Assembly: GCF_004135975.1 (NCBI RefSeq)
Contig: NZ_CP026538.1
Span: 124,001-188,000, forward strand
Source: Solidesulfovibrio carbinolicus
GTDB lineage: Bacteria > Desulfobacterota > Desulfovibrionia > Desulfovibrionales > Desulfovibrionaceae
Reading direction: 5' to 3'
Length of the DNA stretch: 64,000 bases
Position 1 is the stretch's first letter. Each line of letters begins with the position of its first letter. This document shows, one piece after another, positions 54,546 to 64,000 of the stretch. The position numbers and the translations under genes are program-made. Below the pieces are notes generated by a model that did not search any database, was not told where the DNA came from, and was given only the letters and a program-made list of their open reading frames with translations.

Positions 54546-55755
54546 TGCCCGGGAAGGGGCCTTCCCTGGAAGACCTCATCGGCATCGAGCACAGCAAGCT
54601 GGGGTTTTTCCAGGAGCTGCGCCAGACCATCGAGGCGCTCAAGGACGCCAACGCCCAGTCGGCCCAGCGACGCCGGGAGATCGCCGCCATTCTCGACGGC
54701 ATCACCGACATCATGATGGTGCTCACAAGTGACCTGCGCATCCTCTCGGTCAACCACGTCTTTCGCCAGACCTTCCCCGACGTGCCCCGGCCAGAGGGCA
54801 TGTTCTGCCACCAGATCTTTCGCGGCGAGGACGCGCCCTGCCCCGGCTGCCCGGCCAGCGCCTCGTTTGCCGCCGGCGACATCTGCCGCGAGACGGCCAT
54901 CTTCAAGATCGGCGGCCGAAACGCCCAGTTCGAGATGGTGGCCTCGCCCATCAATCGTCCCGACGCCCCGGAACGCCACATCCTGGTCTTCAAGCGCGAC
55001 GTCAGCCGGGAAAAGGAATACCAGGCCAAGTTCTACCAGGCCGAGAAGATGGCCACCATCGGCATGCTGGCCACGGGCGTGGCCCATGAGGTCAACAATC
55101 CGCTCACCGCCATCTTCGGCTTTGCCGAGGGCCTGCGCCGCCGCCTGCCGGCGCTCAAGGAAAAGGTCGATCCCCGGGTCATGGAGGATGTGGAGGACTA
55201 TGTCGCCACCATCTTGCGCGAATGCCGGCGTTGTCAGGACATCGTCACCACGCTGTTGACGTTTAGTCGCCAAAAGACCGTCAGCTTCTCGGCCGTGAGC
55301 TTAAACGCCGTGGTCAACGACACCCTCAAGCTCCTGCGCAGCCACCTCAAGCAGCGCAACCAGGCGAAAATCACCGTGCGGGTGGATTTGAGCGAAAACC
55401 TGCCCATGGTCCACGGCGACGAACATCAAATCAAGCAGGTCATGCTCAATTTGCTCGTCAACGCCATGGACGCCATCACCGGACCGGGCCGCATCGTCAT
55501 CACCACCTACCAGTCGTCCAAGGGGGCGGTGTGCCTGTCCGTGGAAGATTCCGGCTGCGGCGTGCCGCCGGAGAACGTGGACAAGCTCTTCGAACCCTTT
55601 TTCACCACCAAGCGTTCCGGCAAGGGCATCGGCATCGGGCTTTCCACCTGCATGTCCATCGTGAAAAAACACCAGGGCGACATCACCCTGAAGAGCACCC
55701 CCGGCCAGGGGGCGATCTTCACCGTGAGCCTGCCCGTCAACCCGGAAAAGACCAC

Positions 55756-55759
<4 letters not shown>
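54545..55759 (+). CDS. PAS-domain sensor histidine kinase, paralogue 2
   Basis: A 404-residue soluble NtrB-type kinase. Opening GPSLEDLIGIEHSKLGF, PAS domain with CPGCPAS and MFCHQIF cysteines, H-box GVAHEVNNPLTA (H near 181), and an HATPase with DSGCGVPPENVDKLFEPFF and GKGIGIGLST. It is the partner of the regulator at 55756 (overlap GTGA) and a paralogue of the kinase at 9388, sharing long identical stretches such as REIAAILDGITD. Co-transcription with the alcohol dehydrogenase suggests it senses an alcohol, aldehyde or redox signal; this is an inference. Confidence 0.93.
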
Positions 55760-57084
<1,325 letters not shown>

Positions 57085-57183
57085 GCGAGCGAACCCCTGT
57101 AAAGGCATCTGGCCGAGGCAACCGTCGCCGCCGCTTGCGCAAGCGGCCAACCTCTCTCCAAGCCGTACCCGAGAGTTGCCGCC

Positions 57184-59265
57184 ATGATCTCGAGCATTGA
57201 CGTCGTCACGCTGGCCATCTGCCTGGGGATTGTCAATCTCCTGCAGTTCGTCGCTTTTTTCATCCAGTACCGCATCGACCCGGCCCGGCCGGGGCCGGGG
57301 TGCTGGACCGTGGCCAGCGCCCTGGGCTGCGTCGGATTGGTCGTCAATTTCCTGCGCGACTTCCCCAGCATCCAAACCGCGTCCGTCGTCGCCTACAATC
57401 TGTCCCTTATCGGCGGGCAACTCCTTGTCTACGTCGGCATCCTACGCTTCCTTGGGCGCAGGGAGCGACGCGGCCCCCTTTGGGTCCTGGCCGGCCTGGC
57501 CGCCGCCGCCGCCCTGACCTTCACCACCGTCCACGACGACATCGTCGCCCGCCGCGTCTGCGGCTCGGTCCTCTACGCCTTGCTCTGCTTCGCCTCCAGC
57601 CGGGCTCTGCTGCGGTACAACACCCCGGACATCGCCGTCGGCGCGCGCGCCGTGGCCGCCCTTTTTACGGCAAACGGCCTGGCCCTGGCCGCCCTGGCCG
57701 CCGTCCCCGCCCTGCCCCCCCTGGGACTTCCGCAGCTTTCGCCCCCTCTGCCCATGACCCTGACCTTTCTCGTTCTCCTGGTGGCCGGCCCCCTCGGCAG
57801 CATCGGGCTCATCGTTCTTGGCAACCAGAAGCTCGCCGCCGAAAACCGGAAAAGCCATGAACGCGTGCGGACCTCCAAGCTGTTCTTGCAATCGGTCCTG
57901 GACAGCCTCACCGCCCACATCGCGCTCATCGACGCCGACGGCGGCATCCTTCTGGTCAACAGGGCCTGGCGCGACTTCGCCCGGCAAAACGGCCTGGACC
58001 CGGCACTGGTCAGCGAAGGGACCAACTACCTCTGCGCCTGCGACAACGCCGCCTGCCGCAACGCCCCCGAGGCCGACTCCTTTGCCAACGGCATCCGCAA
58101 GGTTCTGGCCGGCGAACTGCAACAATTCGCCATGGAATATCCCTGCCACGCCCCCCACGAACGGCGCTGGTTCGTGGGCCGGGTCACGCCTTTTCCCGGC
58201 GACGGCCCGTCCCGGGTGGTGGTGGCCCACGAGGACATCACCGCCCGAAAGCTCATGGAAATCGCCCTGGCCGAGTCCAACCGCAAGCTCGAAGCCTTAA
58301 GCGCCACCGATCCGCTCACCGGCATCGCCAACCGCCGCCGTTTCGATGAGGCCCTGGCCGGCGAATACGCCCGCCATGCCCGCACCGGCGCGCCCCTGTC
58401 CCTGGTCATGCTCGACATCGACCATTTCAAAAAGTTCAACGACGCCTACGGCCACGCCCAGGGCGACGCCTGCCTGGCCGCCGTGGCCCGGGCCATGGCC
58501 GGCTGTCTCCACCGGCCGGGCGACCTGGCCGCCCGCTACGGCGGCGAAGAATTCATCTGCCTGCTGCCCGACACCAGCTCCCAGGGCGCCCGGGCCGTGG
58601 CCGAAACCATCCGCGAGGCCGTGGCCGCCCTGGCCATCCCCCACGCCCATTCCTCGGCCGCGGCCGTGGTCACCGTCAGCATCGGCGCCCTGACCGCCGC
58701 CTGTCCCCCCGACGCCGACCCCGGCGACCTCTTCAGGCAGGTCGATGCCCTGCTGTATAAAGCCAAGGACCACGGCCGCAACCGGGTTGAAGCCGGGGGC
58801 GATGGCCCGCCGGCCCAAAGCGGCGGCCCGGAGAAAGGCATTGTCCGCCTTTTTTGGGATGAAGCCTTTGAAAGCGGCAACCCGGCCATCGACCGCCAGC
58901 ACCAGCTGCTTATCGCTAAGGGCAACGATCTGCTGCTGCTGCTGACCACCCAAGCTGCTGACTGCGAAACCCTGGCCGCCGCCGTGGACGACGCCTTCTT
59001 CCATGTCGCCGAGCACTTCCGCGACGAGGAACGCCTGCTGCGCGAAGCCGGCTTTGCCGGCCTGGACGAACACGCCGCCGAACACGAGCGCCTGTTGCAA
59101 CAAGGGCTGGCTCTGGCCCGGGAGTGCAAAGAGGGCGTCTCCCCGGCCGACGCCATCATCCGCTTCATCGTCCACGATCTGGTCATGGTGCACATGCTGG
59201 CCGCTGACGTGCTTTATCACGCCTGCTTTGCGGATCCGGCCGGGCCTTGCTCCGCCCGGGATTGA
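57184..59265 (+). CDS. Membrane diguanylate cyclase with PAS and C-terminal hemerythrin domain
   Basis: A 693-residue protein. About seven N-terminal membrane helices (1-215), a PAS domain (about 235-355), a GGDEF domain with the active motif RYGGEEF and an inhibitory RPGD exactly five residues before it, and a C-terminal hemerythrin domain (about 560-680): GNPAIDRQHQLL, HVAEHFRDEERLL, LDEHAAEHERLL, VHDLVMVHMLAADV carry the His/Glu/Asp diiron ligands. In Vibrio a cyclase with a hemerythrin domain changes activity with O2 or iron redox state. Here the same is expected, from domain content. Confidence 0.92.
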   Translation: MISSIDVVTLAICLGIVNLLQFVAFFIQYRIDPARPGPGCWTVASALGCVGLVVNFLRDFPSIQTASVVAYNLSLIGGQLLVYVGILRFLGRRERRGPLWVLAGLAAAAALTFTTVHDDIVARRVCGSVLYALLCFASSRALLRYNTPDIAVGARAVAALFTANGLALAALAAVPALPPLGLPQLSPPLPMTLTFLVLLVAGPLGSIGLIVLGNQKLAAENRKSHERVRTSKLFLQSVLDSLTAHIALIDADGGILLVNRAWRDFARQNGLDPALVSEGTNYLCACDNAACRNAPEADSFANGIRKVLAGELQQFAMEYPCHAPHERRWFVGRVTPFPGDGPSRVVVAHEDITARKLMEIALAESNRKLEALSATDPLTGIANRRRFDEALAGEYARHARTGAPLSLVMLDIDHFKKFNDAYGHAQGDACLAAVARAMAGCLHRPGDLAARYGGEEFICLLPDTSSQGARAVAETIREAVAALAIPHAHSSAAAVVTVSIGALTAACPPDADPGDLFRQVDALLYKAKDHGRNRVEAGGDGPPAQSGGPEKGIVRLFWDEAFESGNPAIDRQHQLLIAKGNDLLLLLTTQAADCETLAAAVDDAFFHVAEHFRDEERLLREAGFAGLDEHAAEHERLLQQGLALARECKEGVSPADAIIRFIVHDLVMVHMLAADVLYHACFADPAGPCSARD

Positions 59266-59637
59266 GTAAAAACGCGCCGCCCCTGGCGCATCCTGTCCCA
59301 GCCCTGGCCGAGGCCTGGTTGCCTTCCTGCCGGGCGCAGTCTTTTCCCGTCTAAAAGTTCCAGTAATAACGATTGGTTGAGGCAACATTTCCCGGGCGGC
59401 CTTGGTCTCCCTGGGCTGCCGTTTCTCTCGCCTGTCCGGTATGCAACTTGCTGTAGGTCACGAAAGCACTTTCACGGCGTGTGACCGGTTTCGGTTGGGG
59501 CGACGGCGGTTAGCGGCCGGGCCAGCCGGTTTGCCGGCGACGCGCGGCGTTTGGCACGAGCGGGTCGGGGCCATGATCCGGCGTTTTCCGGGTCGAAAAG
59601 CCCCAGCCCTGCGCCTGGCTCAGGCAAGGAGTCCGTA
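59266..59637. promoter_or_regulatory. Intergenic region with nested palindrome before the tetraheme cytochrome
   Basis: In this 372-base region the outer pair GGTCAC (59456-59461) and GTGACC (59481-59486) encloses the perfect 12-bp palindrome GAAAGCACTTTC (59462-59473). This could be an operator or a small stem. The region is otherwise GC-rich, without a recognised gene. Confidence 0.45.
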
Positions 59638-60114
59638 ATGGGAAGGGCAATGTCGCGTTCGCGCCTCCCGGCCATGCTGGTCGTCCTGGCGCTGCTCGCC
59701 GCCTGGGAGCCGTCGGCTTGGGCCGAAGCCCCGCGCTACGTTGGTTCGGCCGTATGCGCCGGCTGCCATCCCGGCCAGTACGAACGCTACCGGCAGTATT
59801 CCAAAAAGGCCCATTCCTCCCGGGGCGTCAAGCTCATGGCCAAGGGGCTGACGCCCGAGGAACTGGCCTCCTGCTACGGCTGCCACACCACCGGTTACGG
59901 CAAACCCGGGGGATTCACCGACTTTGCCGCCACCCCGGAGCTGGCCGACGCCGGCTGTGAAGTCTGCCACGGCCCGGGCGCGGAGCATGTCGCCACCAGC
60001 GACCCGGCCGCCATCAAGGGCAAGCTCACCGTGGCCGACTGCGCCCCCTGCCACGACGATCCCCGAGTGCGCTCCTTTGGCTACAAGCCCCTGCTCCAGG
60101 CCGGAGCCCACTGA
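59638..60114 (+). CDS. Periplasmic tetraheme cytochrome c (c554-like)
   Basis: A 158-residue exported cytochrome. Signal peptide to about residue 30 (LVVLALLAAWEPSAWAEA). Four heme c motifs: CAGCH, CYGCH, CEVCH and CAPCH. The sequence order AVCAGCHPGQYERY and GCEVCHGPGAEHV matches the cytochrome c554/NrfB-like multiheme group. Expected role: shuttling electrons in the periplasm. ATG 59638 has AAGGAG nine bases upstream. It lies 52 bases upstream of the heme-c chemoreceptor, suggesting a shared function. Confidence 0.93.
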   Translation: MGRAMSRSRLPAMLVVLALLAAWEPSAWAEAPRYVGSAVCAGCHPGQYERYRQYSKKAHSSRGVKLMAKGLTPEELASCYGCHTTGYGKPGGFTDFAATPELADAGCEVCHGPGAEHVATSDPAAIKGKLTVADCAPCHDDPRVRSFGYKPLLQAGAH

Positions 60115-60166
60115 CGCCGCCACCTTATGAATCGCGCCCGTCCAGTCGGCGCGCCGGAGAACCGCC

Positions 60167-62002
60167 ATGCGCCGCCCCGTTCGCTCCATTCGCGTCAAGG
60201 CCCTGGCCCTGGTCAGCCTCATCGCCGCCCTGGCGCTGGGCGGGCTTTTTTGGGCCAACGCCGCTTGGCAGCGCCAGACCGCGCTTGAGCGCATCCGCCA
60301 GGCCGGGGCGGCCGAGGCCGAACTGGTGCGGCTTATTGTCGATGAACCCATGCGCGTGGGCGACAACGCCGCCACCACCGCCCAGTTCGCCAAGATCGCC
60401 TCGGGCGGCTCGCGCCTGTCCGTGGCCCTGGCCGACTTCCGAGGCCAGGTCACTTACGCCACCGACGCCGCCAGCCTGCGCCGGCCGCTCACCGAGGCCA
60501 TGCCCGGCCCGGCCCTGGCCGGCCTGCTCCGGGCGGCCCTGGAGCAGGGCCGCGACGGCGACGGCCTGGAAACGGCCGGCGGCCGCACCGGCTACGCCAC
60601 GGTGCGGGCCGTGACCAACGCCGCCGAGTGCCACCATTGCCACGGCGCTTCCCGGGCCGTCCTGGGGGCGCTGGTCACCGTGGCCGACGTCAGCCCCGAC
60701 ATGGCCGCCCTGGCCGACAACCAGCTGCGCACGGGCTTTTTGTCCCTGGCCGGACTGGCCGGATTGGTGGCCGGGCTGCTCTTTTTCATGAAGCGCGCCA
60801 TCATCGACCGCCTGGCCTTCCTGGCCGGGGTGAGCCAGCAAATCGCCGGTGGCGACATGGAGGCCTGCCGGGCCGTGGCCGACCGCAACGCCCGACGTCG
60901 GTCCAGAAACGCCGCCGACGAGATCACCGTCCTTGGCGAATCCCTGTGCGACCTGGTGGACAATCTGCGAGCCAAGATCGCCGAGGCCGACGACAAGACC
61001 CGGGAAGCCGCCTGTCAGGCCGACCGGGCCGGAGTCTGCCTGGCCGAGGCCGAGGCCGCCCGGGAAGCGGCGGCCAGCGCCCGGCGCGAAGGCTCCACGG
61101 CGGCGGCCCGGACCCTGGAGGCCGTGGTGGACCATTTAAGCGAAGCTTCGGTGGCCTTGGCCGAGGCCGTGGCCCGGGCCGATTCCGGCGCGCGCACCCA
61201 GAAAGACGCGGCCCAGGAGACCTGCGCCGCCATCGGCGTCATGCAGAGCGTGGCCGCCGAGGCCGTGGCCACGGCCGGCAAGGCCGCCGCCGTTTCGGGC
61301 CAGGCCCGGGACCGGGCCGGCCTTGGGGCTGAGGCCGTGCGGGAGCTCTCCGCCTGCATCGAGGGCCTGCGCGCCCTGGCCGAGACCCTGCGCCGGGACA
61401 TCCTGGCCCTGGGGCGGGAGGCCGAGGGCATCGGGGCGATCATCACGGTCATTTCCGACATCGCCGACCAGACCAACCTGCTGGCCCTTAATGCCGCCAT
61501 TGAAGCGGCCCGGGCCGGCGACGCCGGGCGGGGCTTCGCCGTGGTGGCCGATGAGGTGCGCAAGCTGGCCGAAAAGACCATGACCGCCACCAAGGACGTG
61601 GAGCGGGCCGTCACCGGCATCCAGGCCGGGGCCAGGGACCATGTGGGCAGCGTGCAAAAGGCCGTGGCCGCCATTGGCGCGGCTTCGGAGCTGGCCGGCC
61701 GGTCTGGCGAGGCGCTTTCCGGGATCGTGGAGCTGGTGGCCGACGCCACGCATCAGGTGAAAGCCATTGCCGACTCCTGCGAGGAGCAGTCGGGCATCAT
61801 CGACGAGATCGGCCGGGCCCTGGAAGGGATCAGCGCCATCTCCCAAGAAACGGCCGAGGCCATGGCCACGGCCGACGCGGCGGTAAGCCGTCTGTCCGAC
61901 CAGGCCGAGCGCCTCACGCGCCTGACCGACGACATGCTGGCCGAGGAAACCCCGGCCGCGTCAGCCGTCCCGGGAACCTGCTCCGGCCGCGACCTCGGCT
62001 GA
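60167..62002 (+). CDS. Methyl-accepting chemotaxis protein with a periplasmic c-type heme site
   Basis: A 611-residue receptor. TM1 (about 10-32), periplasmic domain with a heme c motif C155-H-H-C158-H159 (AAECHHCHG), TM2 (about 188-208), a HAMP-like linker, a long coiled coil and the signalling tip [20 protein letters not shown] (about residues 440-460). This matches the DcrA type of Desulfovibrio, a redox-responsive receptor. The downstream part, [14 protein letters not shown], is standard. The neighbouring tetraheme cytochrome could be its electron partner. Confidence 0.93.
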   Translation: MRRPVRSIRVKALALVSLIAALALGGLFWANAAWQRQTALERIRQAGAAEAELVRLIVDEPMRVGDNAATTAQFAKIASGGSRLSVALADFRGQVTYATDAASLRRPLTEAMPGPALAGLLRAALEQGRDGDGLETAGGRTGYATVRAVTNAAECHHCHGASRAVLGALVTVADVSPDMAALADNQLRTGFLSLAGLAGLVAGLLFFMKRAIIDRLAFLAGVSQQIAGGDMEACRAVADRNARRRSRNAADEITVLGESLCDLVDNLRAKIAEADDKTREAACQADRAGVCLAEAEAAREAAASARREGSTAAARTLEAVVDHLSEASVALAEAVARADSGARTQKDAAQETCAAIGVMQSVAAEAVATAGKAAAVSGQARDRAGLGAEAVRELSACIEGLRALAETLRRDILALGREAEGIGAIITVISDIADQTNLLALNAAIEAARAGDAGRGFAVVADEVRKLAEKTMTATKDVERAVTGIQAGARDHVGSVQKAVAAIGAASELAGRSGEALSGIVELVADATHQVKAIADSCEEQSGIIDEIGRALEGISAISQETAEAMATADAAVSRLSDQAERLTRLTDDMLAEETPAASAVPGTCSGRDLG

Positions 62003-62040
62003 CCGCCCCCGCCGTCGCCCACGGCTTCTTGACCCTTTCT

Positions 62041-62093
62041 CCCCGACGGGGTTTCCAAGGGGCTTAGCCCCTTTGGGCCGCCGCAAGGCTCTC
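62041..62093 (-). repeat. REP-like intergenic hairpin repeat, copy 9
   Basis: CCCC-GA-CGGGG, TTTCCAAGGGGCT-T-AGCCCCTTTGG, then GCCGCCGCAAGGC. It is closest to copy 8 (AAGGGGCT stem). It lies just after the chemoreceptor gene in antisense orientation relative to copy 2. Confidence 0.72.
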
Positions 62094-62527
62094 TCCTTCT
62101 TGCCCGCGGGCCGGCCATCCAGACCGCCACGGCGGAAAGGGGGGTGCACTCCCTTTTAAAACGTGCTACGCTTGTCCCAATCTCCCAAAGAGCGGCCCAA
62201 AGTCGAGTGGGCCAGCAGCAGGCGTGCAGGGGTGGCATTTTGACCCATTTTTCGCCGAAGGCTAGCGCACTTTGTCTTTCCGGACGTAACAGTCTGGTTT
62301 GTTTGATTTTTGATATTTTTTACAACGTCTGTCTCCTTTTCCCTCCTCTTCCGGTTCCCCCAAGGCTTCCCACCTGCGGCAGCCACTCGATCAGGGTTTT
62401 TCCCCAAGACACTGAAATTTCATCGTTTTCCAAAGTGGCCTGCTTTTTGCTCAGTAGAGGCCGACTGCGCGTGCAGCCGACCTTCGCGGGGGGACGCCCC
62501 AGGAGCATGGCCGGCTGTCGCAAACCC

Positions 62528-62559
62528 CCTTAATTTGTGAAAATAATCACAAATTAAGG
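62528..62559. promoter_or_regulatory. 13-bp perfect inverted repeat, Rex- or CRP/FNR-type operator, upstream of hndA
   Basis: CCTTAATTTGTGA (62528-62540), spacer AAATAA, TCACAAATTAAGG (62547-62559): a perfect 13-bp pair. The centre TGTGA-N6-TCACA is a perfect CRP-type consensus and the form TTGTGA-N6-TCACAA is close to sites of HcpR and of Rex in Desulfovibrionales. It lies 108 bases upstream of the hndA start. Rex would tie hnd expression to NADH/NAD+; the factor cannot be told from sequence alone. Confidence 0.7.
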
Positions 62560-62666
62560 CAACGAAACACAAGGGGGCCGCCCCGGCTGCCGGCCGACGT
62601 CCCGGCGCCGCATGCAGGCCCACAGGCACTCGACCCGCAAAACCCGTTAAGGAGAGGTGCTCGCGT

Positions 62667-63182
62667 ATGCAAACTTCAACATGTCAGGCGATTGGCGAAT
62701 GCCGGATGCCGGAGCACGCCGTGTTGCCCCAGCCGCTCTACCGGGAAGTCGTCCAGTTCATTGACGCGCTGCCCCAGAAAGAGGGCCATCTCGTCACCGT
62801 GCTGCACAAGGCCCAGAGCGTGTTTGGCTATCTGCCCATCGAAGTGCAGCAGTTCGTGGCCGACCACATGGAAGTGCCCCTGGCCCAGGTCTACGGCGTG
62901 GTGAGCTTTTACACCTTCTTCACCATGGTGCCCAAGGGCAAGCATCCCATTTCCATCTGCATGGGCACGGCCTGCTTCGTGAAGGGGGCCGACAAGGTGG
63001 TCCACGCCTTCAAGGAACAGCTCAAGATCGACATCGGCGACGTCACCCCGGACGGCAAGTTCTCCATCGACACCCTGCGTTGCGTCGGCGGCTGCGCCCT
63101 GGCCCCCATCGTCATGGTCGGCGAGAAGGTCTACGGCAACGTCACTCCGGGACAGGTGAAAAAGATCCTGGCCGACTTCTAG
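62667..63182 (+). CDS. hndA: NADP-reducing / electron-bifurcating hydrogenase subunit HndA
   Basis: A 171-residue NuoE-like subunit with a [2Fe-2S] cluster: C-x4-C in CMGTAC and C-x3-C in CVGGC. The length is the same as the subunit named HndA in D. fructosovorans. It is part of the four-subunit FeFe hydrogenase HndABCD that links H2 to NAD(P)H and ferredoxin in the cytoplasm. AAGGAGAGG precedes the ATG at 62667. Followed by hndB after 37 bases. Confidence 0.95.
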   Translation: MQTSTCQAIGECRMPEHAVLPQPLYREVVQFIDALPQKEGHLVTVLHKAQSVFGYLPIEVQQFVADHMEVPLAQVYGVVSFYTFFTMVPKGKHPISICMGTACFVKGADKVVHAFKEQLKIDIGDVTPDGKFSIDTLRCVGGCALAPIVMVGEKVYGNVTPGQVKKILADF

Positions 63183-63219
63183 CCCCGATCCTCACCCACA
63201 CACGCAAGGAGCGCCCCAT

Positions 63220-63600
63220 ATGAGCACCATCGCCAGTCTCGACGCCCTGCGGGCCCGGCGCGAGGACATCCTCGCCCGCCAAAAGGCGCGCAACGGCAAG
63301 ATCGTCATCAACGTTTCCCTGGCCACCTGCTCCATCGCCGCCGGCGGCAAGGTCGCCCTGGAGGCCATGCAGGACGAAGTCGCCTTAAACGGCATCGCCA
63401 ACGTCGAATTCATGCAGTCCGGCTGCATGACCTTCTGCTACGCCGAACCCACCGTGGAGATCACCCTGCCGGGCAAGGCCCCGGTGGTTTTTGGCGGCGT
63501 GGACGAGGCCAAGGCCCGCGAACTCGTCACCGAGTACGTCATGAAGGGCGAACCGGTGGAAGGCATCATTCCCGTGACCTACGAACGCGTGGTCCTTTAA
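63220..63600 (+). CDS. hndB: Hydrogenase subunit HndB
   Basis: A 126-residue thioredoxin-fold [2Fe-2S] protein: VSLATCSIAAGGKVALEA and SGCMTFCYAEPTVEI, with the cysteines expected for the fold, then VFGGVDEAKARELVTEYV. In the Hnd complex this ferredoxin-like subunit transfers electrons between HndA/C and HndD. The start at 63220 has AAGGAGCG upstream. Second gene in hndABC(D). Confidence 0.93.
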   Translation: MSTIASLDALRARREDILARQKARNGKIVINVSLATCSIAAGGKVALEAMQDEVALNGIANVEFMQSGCMTFCYAEPTVEITLPGKAPVVFGGVDEAKARELVTEYVMKGEPVEGIIPVTYERVVL

Positions 63601-63619
63601 GACGCCAGGAGACGCAGAC

Positions 63620-64000
63620 ATGGCAGCCACAACCGACATCAAGCAGCTTCGGATAGCCACCCGCAACTGCGGTTTCATCGATCCCGAGAGCCTCGACGAC
63701 TACATTGCCGTGCGCGGCTACGAGGCCCTGGCCAAGGCCCTGACCATGACCCCGGCCGAAGTCGTGGAAATCATCAAAGTCGCCGGCCTGCGCGGCCGCG
63801 GCGGCGGCGGCTTCCCCACCGGCGTCAAATGGGGCATCGCCCTGTCCAACGCGGCCGACCAGAAATACATCGTGTGCAACGCCGACGAAGGCGACCCGGG
63901 CGCTTTCATGGACCGCGCCGTGCTGGAAGGCGACCCCCATTCCGTGGTCGAGGCCATGGCCATTGGCGGCTACGCCATCGGGGCCACCCTGGGCGCGGTC
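63620..64000 (+). CDS. hndC: Hydrogenase subunit HndC, N-terminal part (cut by window end)
   Basis: The first 127 codons of a NuoF-like flavoprotein. The nucleotide and FMN-binding stretch LRGRGGGGFPTGVKWG and YIVCNADEGDPGAFMDR are clear. The full family subunit is about 490-600 residues; here only the start is visible and the frame is open to the last base. It is the NAD(P)H-binding, flavin-containing subunit of the Hnd complex. The catalytic hndD should lie just outside the window. Confidence 0.93.
   Translation, partial: MAATTDIKQLRIATRNCGFIDPESLDDYIAVRGYEALAKALTMTPAEVVEIIKVAGLRGRGGGGFPTGVKWGIALSNAADQKYIVCNADEGDPGAFMDRAVLEGDPHSVVEAMAIGGYAIGATLGAV

Larger units (their letters stand above)
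62003..62666. promoter_or_regulatory. 664-base control region upstream of the hnd operon
   Basis: Contains a repeat family copy (62041-62093), an AT-rich segment (about 62270-62450) and the operator-like palindrome at 62528-62559. The 13-base word GCATTTTGACCCA at 62235 recurs at 50366. A possible remnant of an insertion sequence was considered around 62150-62250 but is not demonstrable. No convincing coding frame is seen. Confidence 0.5.

Noticed and set aside
62144-62533. Open frame of 129 codons upstream of hndA and possible IstB-like remnant
   Set aside because: Only a vague resemblance in a short segment; no inverted repeats, target duplication or conserved catalytic residues.

Overview
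The window is a stretch of GC-rich chromosome from a sulfate-reducing deltaproteobacterium of the Desulfovibrio / Solidesulfovibrio type. This rests on gene content: an HdrCBA-FlxDCBA operon behind an iron alcohol dehydrogenase, a tungsten-type aldehyde:ferredoxin oxidoreductase, the HndABC electron-bifurcating hydrogenase subunits, a tetraheme cytochrome and a chemoreceptor with a c-type heme. No rRNA, tRNA, CRISPR array or intact insertion sequence was recognised. About 58 protein genes are supported; two are cut by the window ends (the alcohol dehydrogenase at base 1 and hndC at base 64000).

Layout. 1-8249: end of an Fe-alcohol dehydrogenase, a regulatory region dense in inverted repeats, then hdrC-hdrB-hdrA-flxD-flxC-flxB-flxA and a ferritin-like protein. 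8365-11989: a plasmid-initiator (TrfA/RepA)-like protein and a PAS histidine kinase with an NtrC-family regulator. 12230-16454: HdeA-like periplasmic protein, a K+ channel coupled to a cyclic-nucleotide-binding protein, a Fic protein lacking the motif histidine, and a BPL_N-domain protein. 16688-25964: valS, then two REC-PAS-GGDEF-EAL proteins enclosing a secreted protein and a CBS protein, then wrbA. 26125-38835: a type I secretion ATPase with two degenerate C39 domains, trmFO, lhgO, gmhB-like, murB, a cNMP-binding protein, a nucleotidyltransferase-fold protein, an unknown protein, an Asp/Glu racemase, the HlyD-type adaptor, hemL and a VOC protein. 39330-50199: envelope, signalling and housekeeping genes (3D-domain protein, SpoIIE phosphatase, rlpA, IHF-like protein, HIT protein, radical SAM protein, amidohydrolase, EAL-HDOD protein, Rrf2 regulator, MOSC protein, cysteine hydrolase). 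50607-57084: MoaD-like protein, aor, and divergently a second Fe-alcohol dehydrogenase with its own kinase and NtrC-type regulator. 57184-62002: a diguanylate cyclase with a hemerythrin domain, a tetraheme cytochrome and a heme-c chemoreceptor. 62667-64000: hndA, hndB and the start of hndC.

How the genes fit together. The two ends and the 50-57 kb block share one theme: alcohol and aldehyde oxidation linked to NADH, ferredoxin and H2. The two alcohol dehydrogenase loci each have a closely similar PAS kinase and sigma54 activator, and a good -24/-12 element lies upstream of aor. Between them lie many redox and second-messenger sensors: three proteins with catalytic-looking GGDEF domains, one EAL-HDOD protein, two cNMP-binding proteins, a hemerythrin domain and a heme-c receptor.

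A family of at least nine intergenic hairpin repeats (REP-like) is scattered through the window. Their stem sequences differ between copies but stay self-complementary. The most unusual items are this repeat family, the chromosomal TrfA-like protein, the twin kinase/regulator modules, the tandem C39-like ABC transporter and the redox-signalling block at 57-62 kb.
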